A stretch of 64,000 nt of DNA from Dreissena polymorpha (Eukaryota > Mollusca > Bivalvia > Myida > Dreissenidae): assembly GCF_020536995.1 (NCBI RefSeq), contig NC_068355.1, positions 126,175,472 through 126,239,471 of the forward strand. Reading direction: 5' to 3'. The first letter of the stretch is position 1; every line of letters starts with the position of its first letter. Of this stretch, positions 31,624 through 46,600 are shown in pieces. The notes below the pieces were generated by a model, which was not told the DNA's origin, did no database searches, and saw nothing but the letters and a program-made list of their open reading frames with translations. The position numbers were made by a program, and so were the translations under genes.

Positions 31624-34600
31624 GTGTGTGAAACATTACTGGACAGTCATTGATGTTTTTTTTTAACTCTTTACGAGTAACAACCCATTAGGAAGACGTC
31701 AGACATTTCCAATTAAAATGACCTAGGTCCAGTATAAGGATAAAAACGTGTGGTCCTTATGTCTTTGAAATGTGTAACTATTTGTTTTGGTACAAAATTA
31801 AAACTAAACTGTGTAACCTGTAAGATATATTGAACGACTTTATTGTCTATACTTGTTGCCAACTAGTCAAGCGCGCTAAAGATAGAATAAAGTGTTTTTT
31901 ATTGGTCATTATGATTACATGACATAAACTTGCTTTAAAAAAAAACCTTACACTGATAAGAGGGAACCATGTACCGGGTAAGGCAAGCAGCTGACTTGAA
32001 GACTGAAATATTTTCTTAGGTCTCTGAAATGATGTGGACACTGTCGGAAATAATAATCAAAATAAGACATTGTGTTTATGTTAATTTTGTAGATATATGA
32101 TAGACACGCTGAATGAAAGGATTTATGCCTTAGTATGAGAACATGTAGGCTGAAATATAGATGACAATGATAATTTAATAATATTTCTGGTGTTATACAA
32201 TTTACCTGATTACATTTGAAAGTACGATATTGATTTCATTGTCAAGATAGAAATAGCATGTCTTCGCCATGTAATATCACCCAATACCAGTCATATCTGA
32301 GAAAATTCCTTAATGAAGTTGTGGTTTCGAAAAAACAGGCTTAATGCATGTGCCTAAAGTCTGCACAGGCTTATCCGGGACAACACTTTCAGCTAAATCT
32401 GCATTGTTGTTTAGAAATATTTCTTTAAAACAGTTCATGAAAGCGGAAAGCGATTTCCCTAATTAGCAGGCTTGGACTGCAGTGGCTAATCTTGGATGAC
32501 ACTTAACTCATATGCATTAAGCCCAGTTTTTCCAGAGCAAGGCAATATTCATGGAAAGCAATCTGAGTATCATCTCATCTCAATTGGAGCCAGCTTGCTA
32601 AGACTGCTCGACTTCTAAACATTTCACAGGTTTTATCCCTGGCCCAGCCACTTTACATATGTGGGCATTGATTCGGAAATTATCCCTACACGCAACTTTT
32701 CCCTTACTGCTCATGTAATACTGGCAAAAAATATCCGAAGGTAATTTATTTTGAGGTCTTTTTAAGACATTTGTTGTGATCATTTCTCATACATAGAATC
32801 TTTACACCTTGCTTAGGATCAGGACATACACGTCCTAGGCGTCCAAAAGACTCGAGAGGTTCAGATAGCAAACTGCTGGACAGTAAGTGAAATGACAACA
32901 GTTTGCTGCATGCGCCTTCAATACTATGTTTCAGTATAAGCCCTAGTGATGCTATCTTGCCAAATTATTTGCATGCTAGTTCATAGTTATTGGTTTAAGA
33001 TAATTGCTTGCCTCCTTGTAACTATTGTTCCCTTTTTATGCCCCCTTCTTCGAAGAAGAGGGGGTATATTGTTTTTGGCCTGTCTGTCTGTCATTCTGTT
33101 ACAAAACTTTAACCTTGGTTAAAGTTTTGCAATAACAAGGTTAAAGTTTTGCAATAACTTTTGCATTATCGAAGATAGCAACTTGATATTTGGCATGCAT
33201 GTGTATCTCATGGAGCTGCACATTTTGAGTGGTGAAAGGTCAAGGTCATCCTTCAAGGTCAAAGATCAAATATATGGCTTCAAAGCAACGCAGTAGGGGG
33301 CATAGAAACACATCTCTTGCTGTTATTGTTCCAATATAAAAGTTAATGGTTGCTCCCATGTTATTATTTTATGAATATAAGCATAGGTGCTTGCTTATTG
33401 TTATTATTGTTCCTAGAATAAATTTAGTGCATGCCCACTTGTATATTGAATCTAAGATAGGAATATTGGTGCACGCCCACATATGTTATAATTGTTCAAA
33501 GATCGATGAGTTAGTGGAGTCTACATTGTTATTATTGTTCCAAAATCAGACTAAGTGCATGATCCTGCGTATTACTTTTCCTAGATCATAAAATGTCAGC
33601 TACATGCTTGCTTCCTAGTTATTATTGTAAGCGTGACTATTTACTGAATATTCGGAAGTATACTTCTCACCCAAATGTTGGCATCTGTGCCAGCACAATA
33701 TTTTGGTAAATATAGTTTCTCCTATAGGTATTCTATTGAAACTTCACCCATATGTTCAGGGTCTTTTATTTAGGTCACTTGCCATTAATTTCCATAACTT
33801 TGAAATGCAATTAAGGAGAATTATGCCACTTTGTGTGCAACTACTCCATACATGTACCTCTATATTTTCTAAAGATATTGATATAAAACATTGCCTATTT
33901 TCATGATCTTTATGAACATCCTCTAAACATTACAGGGGCCTTTCCGCGTTTGGGTAAATTGACAAAATTGAAAAAAGTTGTTTCAGAATCGCAAATTTTC
34001 GTGTTAGTTAGGATATTTACGAGGAAACAGTAATACTGAACATTTACAATGCTCTAAAATAGCCATTATATGCATCTTTTGACGATTTAAAAACCCGAAA
34101 ATTATAAAGCATTGCAACGCAAAACAAATAAATAATTTGGAGAGTTCTGTTGTTGTCGTTATATTTTGTGAAACAACAAGGATTAGTTATATTAAATTCA
34201 AGTATAAAATACACCTGTCATTGTATCTGGAAGGATGGTCGAGTGGTCTAAGTGGGAGACTTTTAACTGCAGGACTCCAGGGTCAGTGGTTCAAGCCCTG
34301 CTGAGGTTTACCTTTTTTTTCGTTTTTATGCTCCCGGATCGAATGATCAGGGGTATATTGTTTTTGGCCTGTCTGTCTGTCATTCTGTCTGTCTGTCATT
34401 CTGTCACAAAACTTTAACCTAGGTTAAAGTTTTAGGTTAAAGTTTTGCAATATTGAATAACTTTTGCAATATTGAAGATAGCAACTTGATATTTGGCATG
34501 CATGTGTATCTCATGGAGCTGCACATTTTAAGTGGTGAAAGGTCAAGGTCATCTTTCAAGGTCAAAGATAAAAAAAATGCAAAAAGCGGCGCATTAGGGG

Positions 34601-37600
34601 GCATTGTGTTTCTGACAAACACATCTCTTGTTTAATTTTATTCTTGATTTTTTACTGGAGCTTTTAATATCCAATATTAACATTTATGAATAAAAAGCAT
34701 TTAATGACAAACTTCAAAACATGCCAAAATCTGTGAAAAGGCCCCTTTACAGGTCAAGATCCATGTTCCAGTCCATTGATTTTTGAGCAAGTTACAAGCC
34801 TTGAATTTTTCTTTTAAATAACAATTTTCTTCTTTTTTCCCAAAATGCTTTCAAACACTGACCCTTTTTTAGATGTGTAAGTCTACTTACATGACTTACA
34901 GATTATTAAGTTTGAGTTTAGCTCCAACCTTTGATTTTTGAAGAAGTTATGAAGTTAACTTTTTTCTAAATTAACACTTTAAAAAAAATGGATGTCATTA
35001 ATTTTGGCTGTACCAATAACAATTTATAACATTTTCATTGTTAAGTACACAAAAAAACACCTCTATTCGAAACTTCCTATCTTTTCTACTACTATTCCAT
35101 TTTTAATGGATTTTGATATACAATGTAACAAGACACAAATGTCAGCCTTCATAAAACATGTCGCATTTAAAACATGTCTCCTTACCGCATAATTCAAGGT
35201 CACACAAAGATGTCAAAAGTCAAATGACCATGAACATTCCTGTCTTTGTTATAACTTTGCCATTTATTGATTGATTTGAAAATATCTTGGCCCAAACCAC
35301 CATAAGACGACTTGTCACATGTATAAATTGTCTCCTACCTAAAATGTCAAGGTCGCACTTCGAGGTCAAAGGTAAAATTGTACCATAAAATGGCATGTTT
35401 TTTTTCACATAAGTTGAATTTTAAGACAATATTGGAATGCAGGAGCATGTGTGCCCAATGCACAAGTCTTGTTTGTCAATGGCTTGACATAATAATCTCA
35501 ATATGTTTTACTTCACAATAAACTATATAATGTTCTGTCGACACCAGTTTGATCAGTGCTTCATGTTTAAATTTTGTTTTTTAGTTTATAACAGACATAA
35601 AAAGAAACAAGTAATGGAAATGTTTGATAACTAACAGTGATTATAAATTGGAGTTACAATGGTAAGATAGATCCTCTAAAGTTACAAAATATTTATTTGA
35701 GCAGAAGCAGAAATGCCTGACTTTAAGAGTGGGGGTCGACCCTTAGCACCCTTGGGAGGCAACACATACAGGAAAGCAAGAGGGGGAATGTCCCTCGCCT
35801 CCGGGTATCTAACCCCAACATCCAGGAAAACTGTTCTAGAAAAGTCTGACACCCTTGACAATATCACACCTCCGGATTCACCCTCTCCCCAAAAGTCTTA
35901 CGTGTCTCTGAAAACAGAATATGCCTCAAATAAAAAGGCCACCATGCAAACACCATCAGTATATGAAAGTCCCAGCACCCATGCGTCACAAAGTCCGTCC
36001 AAGAAGGTTTTTCGTAAGTCTTGGAGTTTCAAAGAGTGTGGCACATTGTTTACCCCTACCGCTCCCCTCACGGCTCTGATACCCCCCCCCCCCCCTTCCC
36101 CTCCTCTGTTTGATCATGCTTTTGTTGACTCTTTTTCACAACCCTGTCGTTGTCTGATGTCAGTGAACGGTTAACTTACAATTGTACACTTGGTTGTGTG
36201 ACAAATTCTGTTTTGTTTTTCACAATTCTTTAAAACTATTAAAATATTGAACTGTATGAAGACATTTTTTAGTTTTGATTAGTTTTTATTGTCTAAGATA
36301 TATGTCAATTAGAATGGAAAGTAATTTATAGTTGCACTAGAAGAGATTGTAGTAATTAAGTAGATATTTATATGAATAGTGTTTTTATAATTCTATACTT
36401 AACTTTTAAAATCTTATGTCATAGTAGAAAATTTTATTTGAAATATTACTTTACACTAAAAACATCAGTTTGCTGTAAATTTGCACATTTAAAGTTATTA
36501 CTGTACCTAAAAAGACCTGCATGGCAATATCTTGTTATGCTCTGATTCTTAGCATTGATTTTCCAGAATTAAAGAAAATAAATATTTGGCTTGCTTTACA
36601 TTATTTTCGAATATCTTTCTGACTGGAAACTATGATTTTTGACTGTAGTGTTTGCTATCTATGATTATATAGCATGTATGTTTTGTATACATTTTTTTTA
36701 TTAAAGCTAGTAAGTAGTAATCTGTTTTTACTATCTCAGTTCTTCAGATTAAAACTGTGATAAACTGATGGGGGTAAACATTTACTATACGTTAACTATA
36801 AATGTATACCTGTGCATTTGACCCTACTATTGTCTTTGTGATTGTGGTCTTGTACAAACAGAAAACCTGGATTAGTATCAAATATCTGTATCATATAGCG
36901 TTTAATTGCCACCAAGTGTGCTGTAAGGTCCATGAATGTACAGAGTGCAGCTTTTAAACTGATATTTGACTTATAAAATGCCATGGATTGTGAAAAGAAA
37001 ATATGCATTAGTTTGTAACCGATTTAATTTCGTTTTTAAACTCAAACATCAATACTGTTTTAAATTTGTTAAAGACATGGATTAGTTGAATGGATTAATA
37101 TAAAGTAAACATCTTTGAGGCTTCCCTGATTTGAAGTGCAATGTTTATAAAAGTGGTAAAAGGGTGGAACTGAGCATGCTTAATTCATGTTTTGAAATTT
37201 TTATCAGTTACATATTTGGAAAATCAATTTCGGCTAACAGTTTGATTTCATAATGTGAAATACAGTCTATACAGGATGACCACATTGATTTACCTAAACT
37301 CTTGCATTTGACAGTTGGTGTTTGAATATTTATGGATTTGGAAAGTTCTGACATTTTAATATATAGGCTACAGAGTTAAACAAATTTTGTATTTAAATAT
37401 ATGAGCATTATTTATATAGAGGATATTATATGTGTGGGTTTGTTTGAGTTATAAGACATTTTGTTCTGCAAACATTTAACATTAATAATGTTGTATTGTG
37501 ATTAACTGTTATGCAAGTGCCTTAGTGCAAAATTATATGTGACAGCTGGATTATATTTTTCTATGCAAATTAACCTTTGTGATTCTTAGTGGAATGTAGC

Positions 37601-40600
37601 CTTGTATTGTGGCAAGGATAAATTGAATGGAGTGATGGATTCCCAGAAAAGTGGTACGTGGAGATCCCAGTTATTGTATCATCATATGTCTACATACTAA
37701 TTAGCTTATAAACACAAATATTTACATAGGTCTTACCAGTACATTACTTATGGTTTGAATAGTTATCATTTTGATTATGGATTTTCAGAGAGAAGTCTTC
37801 GAAATGCTTCAGTCATATACGGTATCAAAACATGCTTTCAGTGTTTTGGTGTATTGTTAAAGTAATTTATATTACAATTAGTATCTCAGGAGTCATTTCA
37901 TGGAAAAATAGGTCTTATGGCGGCCTTAACTCAGGATCTATGCTGTTCAATGTAAAGCCACTCAAGGTTTAGTGGTCTCATGAGCAGACAGGGTATCTTC
38001 TGACTTGACTGCATGGATACGCAGGCTGGTCTGGAGCTATGCTGACTGCATATGGCATAAGATCCATTTTATATGATGTGGGTCATACAAGTCTTATCAA
38101 CATTACTTGCATGCATCTTGTGCTCTTCTGCCATTTTTTTAGCAACTCAGGGAAATTTGTGATGCTTATTGTCCCCTACTGGTTTCACCGTAGGGGTCTT
38201 CTGGTTTGCGCTCTGTGTGTCTGTCTGTCTGTCAGTCCGTCAAACGTTTCTTGATCATTCGATAACTTTAAAAGTTCTTCATATTTTTTCATGAAACTTG
38301 AGACATGGATAGATGGCAATATGGACATTATGCACGTCATTTCATTTTGTTCCTACGTCAAAAATTATGGTTGCTATGGCAACAAATAAAAGAATAAAAT
38401 AAAAATTCTGACAATGGTGGAGCCGGTAGGGGACATATATTGCTGTGTAATAGTCTTGTTAATACATAACTTTCTGGATGAAACCTGTATTATTTGACTG
38501 CATGAGTTTTTTTGTTACGGTGTATTAAGGTAAAATTTCACAAGTAGGGCTTAATCATGATTACTTTAAAATCTTGTCTTTATAACGGCGGGTTATTTTT
38601 TTAAATAAAAAATATTTTGTCCATATTGGCTTGCTTTTTGTTTCATGAACACACCATTACACTGAAATGCAAATTACATGTAGCTTCATGAAGTGATTAA
38701 GATTAAATTGAGCATCATTTTGGGAAACCGGTATTAACCCTTTCAGTGCTGGAACCGAAATTTGAAGGCCTTTACAAACAGTTTGGATCCAGATGAGACG
38801 CCACAGAATGTGGCGTCTCATCAGGATCCAAACTGTTTGCTATTCTGATAGTGTTCTTTGAAAAAAATCGAAGAAAATGCTAATTTTAGAAATTCAGCAG
38901 AAGACATTTTAGAAGACGACAAATTTCCCAGCATGCAATGGTTAATGCATATGTGTAAAGTATTGTTCCAGATAAGCCAGTGCAGTCTGCTATAGGTAAT
39001 TTCAGACAACGCTTACCGCTTATATGGATTTTGTGTTATAAAGGAAGACGCTTGTAAACAAAATTCCAGTCCAGGCAGAAAGTGTTGTCCCAAATTAGCC
39101 TGTGAAGACTGCATTTAGCATGGTTTTCCCAATATTTACTGGTTTATTCATTGAAAAACTTAAACACTTGAAATTTTTAGCTTCAGAATGATGATTTTAA
39201 TTATATTGTTTGCTTAATATCCACCTTGTTTTACTTACTTTACCTATTTGATTTTTGTATACCATTCACTGTGTGGTTTAATAGACCTGTTTGTATGAGT
39301 CAATCACATTCTAATGCTTTTTTCACAGCTCTTAATATTTTGTCACATTCTGTTATGATATACTTAATAATTGTATTAACTACATTTTTTTAAAAGTTCT
39401 TTACAGTTCTTTACATTATAAAGAAAATGTTGGTTGGTTATGTACAAAGGTGTGTAGACTTGAGCTGCAGAATTTGAGTACACCAATTGGTAAACAAAGT
39501 TTTCTTGCAGATAACAGTTCTGTTTAAAACATGGCTTTTGAAAATGTTAATCACACAAAAGGAAATTTTTGCAAAACTAACTTCAGACATACTATCGCAT
39601 TACAGTATAGTGTGTTCCTTGTTCACATGAAAGTGTAAAATGCTAATTTATTAATGCATTATAATTAGTCTAATAACAATTTTTACATCAAATGTTGTTG
39701 TTCCAGATCGGTCGCACAGGGGTCGTGGTGGAAAGGGGCGTGGCAGGTTCAATCACCTGGGAAGAACTAGTCAAGAGTCGCACAATGTGGACAATATCGC
39801 CAAACGTGTTCTTTCTGCGCGTCGCCTCAAAATCAACGAAATACAAAATCAAAATCAGGAACTTCAGTTGCAAATCAAGGACTTGAAAGAGGAAAATAAA
39901 TTACTCAAGAAAACACAGAACCGTGCTGATAAAGCATTACAAAAATTTGAGGACCGTGAAAGTGAACTTCCGCAGTTGATACAAAGACAGAATAATGAGG
40001 TGCGGAGTTTGCGGGATCAAATACGGAAATGGCGCGAAAAGTATGAGAAAACTGATCGTTATTTGAGGGACGCCGAAGATGAACTAGAAAAATTGAAAAT
40101 TAAGTTAAAAAAGCTTAAAAGTTTAGCAGATGAAAAGGAGTTACCAGAGCGTAGTGACTTAAATAAGAAGTTAAATAATGCTGAACTTGACATGGAAGCA
40201 AAGGATGTGAAAATAAAGGTATCTATTTTTTAAAGTTCTTGATTGTTAAATGATTATATTTACATTTTCTGAAGCAAATTTGGATTCACAGGTTGCTACT
40301 CAGGTTTGAGCTCATCAGGCAGAAGGTTTGAATTGTTTTCCTACAAAAGACTTTAGTCCCAGGGACATCACTTTCCACCTTTTAATGTATTTTTCATTTA
40401 ATTTAAGTTGTGTTAATCCATTTAAAGTGGAAAGTGTCGTCTCTGATTAGCCTGTGCAGACTGCACAGGCTAGTCTGGGACAACAATTTGCACACATGCA
40501 TCTTTAATTTTACAGGAGTTGGAGCGGTACATACAGAATCTTGAGAAAAATCACCGCCATGAGCTGGGTATAGAACGAGCGAGACAGAAGGATGTGACCA

Positions 40601-43600
40601 AACAGTTGACTGAACTCAGGGAACAGCATGACAAGCTCAACATTACGGTCCAGGTATGGAGGGATAGTAAGCCAAGTTAACCATTAACCATTCAGATTGG
40701 CACGCTTTTGTAGTCCCGTAGAAAATCAAATTAAATTGAACACTTTTTTTACTTGATTCAAGTTCATTTGAAACCCTAAGATACTGATGAGTTACTCACA
40801 GTTTGTTCTGGTGAGTTATCTGACATTATTCGTAATTGGACAACAGATAAAAGGCCCTTTGGCACTTTCAGCCAACTTGTGAAAAAAGCAAAAAATAGCT
40901 GAGTGTATGGTCGTGCATACATAAGTGCATGAGTTAGCCTGTCTGAGTGTGTCGGGACTGTAACTTCATCATGCAATTTAAAATAACATTCAGCAAAAGT
41001 TCAATATGAGGAGATAATGTGTCATGTGTAATAACTCTACCTTATTTGTCAAAGTCACAGTTTGAGGTCAAAGGTCATATACGGTATGAAGATAAAAATG
41101 CTTGTCCGGACGCATACTTTATCATTCATTTATTTATGCAATTTAAAAAAAATGCTTCTACAAATGTTCATGTGGAGAAGGCTTTATATCAAGATCACAC
41201 TTAGATGTGAAAGTTTAAATGGGAATAGTGGAGCTTGTTTAATTATTACAAGCATTCTTGACAATGTGCTTGAGACAATACCAACAGGTTTATAGTGTCC
41301 ACAAGCCAGTTCTGTTTAGATATTGTTATCTCTTCCCCCCCCCAAAAAAAAAAAAACAACAACAACAACAGAACTAACAAAACAACCTTAGGATTTGGCT
41401 GTAACTGCCTTAAAAGCTTATAAATACATTAGCTAATAAATATATATAGGGAATGTAACATGACTGTTATGTTATGTTCCCATTGATTGTATGGCACAAG
41501 TTGATGGTGTTTTTCACAAGTTCGAAGGGCAAGTGCAATGCACACAATCAACGAGTGTGATACAAACAATCGGAACACCACGACCCTTAAATATGCTATT
41601 TATGATGTACACTTTTTTGGGATACAGAGTATTGGAACACCTCAATCATTAAATATGCTATATATGATATACCCTCTTCCAATGAAAAACAATGTTTTAA
41701 GTTACCATAGCATTAAAGGAACGATTTGTACATATGGAGCATAAATATAACATTATATTGAACTGCGTAATATTTAATGCTATCACAACATCATTATGAT
41801 GTGAACATGAATGACGCCATTCAAAGACTTTAACATATATTTTAATATCTATCAGCTTATATACGTTTGGTATCTCTAACACATGATCAGCTTATATACG
41901 TTTGGTATCTCTAACACATGAAAACAAATCTGGGTAATCCCCTTTAACAAAATGTATTTAAATGGCTTGAATAAATAATACAATACCAAAACTGGTTATT
42001 GTTTATTGGGGCATAAGTTTAAAAATACAATCCTATAATTAAACAAGAGATGTGTTCATCAGAAACACAATGCCCCCTATTGCGCCGCTTTGAAATAATT
42101 TTGTTTTTTTGTTTTTTTACCTTTGACCTTGAAGGATGACCTTGACCTTGAACTTCCACCACTCAAAATGTGCAGCTTCATGAGATACACATGCATGCCA
42201 AATATCAAGTTTCTATCTTCCATGATGCAAAAGTAATGGCCAACGTTAAAGTGTTTTTTTTTGGACGGACGGACAGACAGACTGACATACACACTGACAT
42301 ACTGACTGACGGACAGTTCAACTGCTATATGCCATCCTACCGGGGGCATAAAAATGAGCTGTGCTCAGAGAAAACGGGGTTTAATGCATGTGCGTTATGT
42401 TTTGCAGTCTGCACAGGCTTATCAGGAAACATACTGTTTATTTTTATTCCCCCGGTAGGGTGGCATATAGCAGTTGAACTGTCCGTCAGTCAGTCCGTTC
42501 GTCCGTCTGAAAAAAAAACTTTAACGTTGGCCATAACTTTTTCACTATTAAAGATAGCAACTTGATATTTGGCATGCATGTGTATCTCATGAAGCTGCAC
42601 ATTTTGAGTGGTGGAAGTTTACTTTAAAGCAGTGCAATAGGGGGCATTGTGTTTCTGACAAACACATCTCTTGTTATGAAAGTTTTTGTATAAAGGAAGT
42701 CCTTTTTAAACAAAAATCCACTTAAGTCAGTAATTGTCAACCCTGACTGCATAGGCTTATCTAGAACGACACTTTACTCGCATGAATTAAACGGTTTTCC
42801 AGTTAAATTTTCCCCAGAACTCAGGTTAATTAATCAGAAAAAGCAAAACTGGTTAATATTGTTTACAATCCATTGTCATCACAGGAAAAAGAGAAGGAAA
42901 TTCAGATGAAGAACATCTATGTCCAGCGGGCGCAGCAGAAGCCCCCTCACAGATTGCCAAACTCCTACAACGGCACACCCCAAGGCACTCCCCCTCCACG
43001 CCGGCGCCGGCAGTCTCTGTCGGAGGCTGACAAGATGACCCCTCGAGATAGGGCAAAAATGATGGAGGAGAAACGACGGGACGAGTTGAAAAAACAGAGG
43101 GAACTGAAAATGGTGAGATTGACATGCATTGAGCCTTTTAACGACCAGTTTAGCTTACTTCCTGTCACTTGGAGACATCTATAATTTTGATATAAAAAGA
43201 AATCTGTTTTTATCAAATAAAAAAATAGTTTCAGCCCAAGTACATTTTATATTACTTTCTTTTATGATGCTTATAGTGCAATATGTTATCCTTATGTTAT
43301 CCTACAATCAACCTTGCCTTTTCCACCCTACTGCAGACTAAGAAAAAACCAGGAGAATTTCTGTATGAAGAGGAGGAGGTAGTGTATATATCCAAGATGT
43401 TCTGATCGCTTTGTAGGAAATATTGAAGTTTACTTATGTGACATACATGTATATTGTGGAGATAATGACAATACTTTTGTTATTTATTTTTTCTTAATTT
43501 GATTCATAAAAGCTAAAATTAATACCGTAGGCTCAAATGGAAAATATCTGAACATTAACTTACATGGCTCAGTGTCAGATTAATGCCAAACTATGGCTAT

Positions 43601-46600
43601 TTCTTATATTCTTACTGATTATGAGCTGAATAATTTTGTCAACTATTTGGTAAATGTATACAACAGTTTTCTTTTTACCTTCTGCAATTATTTTCAAATT
43701 ATGTTTATTACAAATGTATGGTCCATTCAAATACACATGGAAGTGTTGGATAAAAAACAAAAATACCGTAGAGTTGAACTTCATTATTTTCTTTACATAA
43801 AATTGTTTCTCACATAAGCATGCCTTACTGACCATGTTTCAAGTTTGACTTGTAGAATGTTGTCCAAAAGTGTTCACTATAATCTTTGTGCTTTCTCCTC
43901 TCTTGCGAAGACATTAATTAATATGAGGCTAGCTCTGGGATAACAGGGTTTAAGTGTGCACAGGCTAATCAGGGACGCCATGCCCTTTCCATTAGACTGG
44001 AATTTTACAAAATACTTCTTTAACTCTTTCAGTGCTGGAACCGAATTTTGAAGGCCTTTGAAAACAGTTTGGATCCAGATGAGACGCCACAGAATGTGGC
44101 GTCTCATCAGGATCCAAGCTGTTTACTATTCTGATAGTATTCTTTGAAAAAAAATCAAACAAATGCTAATTTTAGAAATTCAGCAGACGACATTTTTGCA
44201 GACAACAAATTTCCCAGCATGCAAAGGGTTAAACAAAGAATCCATAAAAGCAGAAAGTTTTGTCCCTCTGCAAAGGCTTATATGGGACAGGCTAATATGG
44301 GACAAGACTTTACGCACATGCATTAAGCCCGGCTTTTACAGAGCGAGCCTTGAATTATTTGTCATAGTTGTATTTTCAGCCTTCAACAAACATACTTATT
44401 TCAAGCTTCTACACAGCTGTTCATTACTGATGCCACTTTATTTTGAAGATGCATTAATGCACAAATTGATGGTTTTGGTTAGTTTTTGTACATTTGTTAA
44501 AGAATTAAATTCTCCTTTATGCACCACATTGCTGTATTTTTTAATAAGGCAAAAAATGTTGAAAAAATCAAAACGAAACAAAAAGAGGTGGTGCCAGTGG
44601 TTAATGGTGGTGTTTAAATGAACTGATGTAGATTTTATCCTATCATGATTTATTCTTCTATTCAAGTTAACACCAAATTAAACTTAGAACCTGCTACTTT
44701 GCTGTTATGTGCATACATTTTAATATATGAGCCACCCTCTTGTTAAGCCAGGCTTAATGCATGTGCGTAAAGTTTCATTCCAGAGTAGACTGTGCAGTCT
44801 GCACAAGCTAATAAGGGACAACGCTTTCGGCATTTATGGAATTTGTTTGTTTAAAGAAAGTATTTTCTAAATGAAAATCCAGTCCAGGTGGAAAGTGTCG
44901 TCTCAGATCAGCCTGTTTGGACTGCACAGGCTCATCTTGGAAAACACTTTACTGACTATGCATTTACCCTTTGCATGCTGGGAAATTTGTCGTCTGCTAA
45001 AATGTTGTCTGCTGAATTTCTAAAATTAGCATTTTCTTCGATTTTTTTCAAAGAATATTATCAGAATAGCAAACAGTTTGGATCCTGATGAGAAGCCACG
45101 TTCTGTGGTGTCTCATCTGGATCCAAACTGTTTGCAAAGGCCTTCAAAATTCGGTTCCTTTACTGACGATGCATTAAGCCCCTTTTTCCCAGAGCCAGGC
45201 TCATATATATTTGTTCGATAAATTTTGATAGAACAAGAACAGCCATTTAAATGTTGTTCAGTTGAATTGATTTCAAACCAGTATTTTCTGTCAAAATTGT
45301 TGTATCCTTACTTGGAATGTCTTTGTTGTATTGTTTGTTAATACGTTAAGTATTGTTATTTGTATTAAATTCAAATTTAAGTTTTTCAATTCAACACAGA
45401 GGTTATTATTTCCTCTTATTAATTGCAACAAAGTTATTTAGACACATTTTTAGCTCATCTGAGCACATTATGCTCATGCAGGGCTTTCAAGATACTGCAA
45501 TGTCCATCGTCCATTAGTGCGTGCATATTCACCATGCACCTCGAGAATTAAGTCTTAAAATAAGGAATATTAAACAAAAAAGTTATGTACTGACACTACT
45601 TGAGAGTCATGTTTAGCATAGCCTTTAACACTTACAATTTTATACTATTGATGTAATTCTTAATTAGAAACAATTTGTTAATTAAAACTAAAATCATTTT
45701 TAGCCGTATGCATGCAAATTCTGAAGAATTTTTATTGAGTCTAAGATTATTCTTGATTCTTAAATTAAGAATGTGTTGGTGAATAGGACCTATTGGTCTT
45801 TTGGGTGGATTGGACATGAATGTACCAACTTTGAACATTTCATGTTGTATGCAAAATGTTGTTATTTTTGAAAACTAAACAAAAATATTATTCCAGTTTG
45901 AATCAATGTGTGCATGTATGTTTAAATTTTTAAATAGTAATGTGCAAGTTTTGCATGCTCTATATTGTTCATGGAAATATTAAAATGTTATTAATGTGCA
46001 TAACATTATTTTAAAGTAACTATACAAGCCACAAGTAACACGCTTATTTTGTTGAAATATTCACGTAGTACATTTGACAATTTCAGCAACACGATAAAAT
46101 CAAGAGGGAGAAGGAGCTACGCAGAATGCAGGAGGATGACGAGAAAAAGGAGGAAGAGAGGAGGGAAAGAGAAGAAAAGGAACAACGTGAAATGGAGGAA
46201 CGGGAACGAAGGATGAACGAGGAGGCACAACGGGATGCAGAGGAGCGGAGGTCAAGGGAAGAAAGAGAAAGGATGAAACGGGAAGCGCAAGAAAGAGAAC
46301 AGCGTGAGAAGGAAAGACGGGAAAGGGAGGAAAGGGAAGAACGGGAAAGGGAGAAGAAGTTGAAGAGGGAACAGGAGGAACGGGAAAGGCGGGAACGGGA
46401 AAGATTGGAGCAGGAGAGACGCGCAGCTGAGGAACGGAGGAAATTTGAGGACGACGTTACGGTGCAGGCAGAAAGGAAGAAGAAGGATGAGATACTGGCA
46501 AAGTTGAGGGAGATTGACGAGGGAGGTGCTGGTAGAAAGAAGGACAAGGAAAGTGCAAATGATCCCTTCTTTGTGACTCAGGTGAAAGAGGACAGTACGG

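Larger units (their letters stand above)
33932..34751 (+). mobile_element. TIR element carrying a tRNA-like segment, with F1 inserted
   Basis: Left end ACAGGGGCCTTTCC and right end (other strand) TGTAAAGGGGCCTTTTC form an imperfect inverted repeat. Net length without the inserted F1 copy (34322-34633) is about 510 bp. Inside is a tRNA-like block at 34229-34311. No open frame for a transposase. Confidence 0.6.

Noticed and set aside
35713-36174. Stand-alone 153-codon gene
   Set aside because: It is LCA5 exon 3 plus read-through past a strong donor at 36014 into an intronic poly-C run.
46083-46547. 154-codon Ser-rich minus-strand frame
   Set aside because: Antisense reading of the Arg/Glu-rich LCA5 exon 8.
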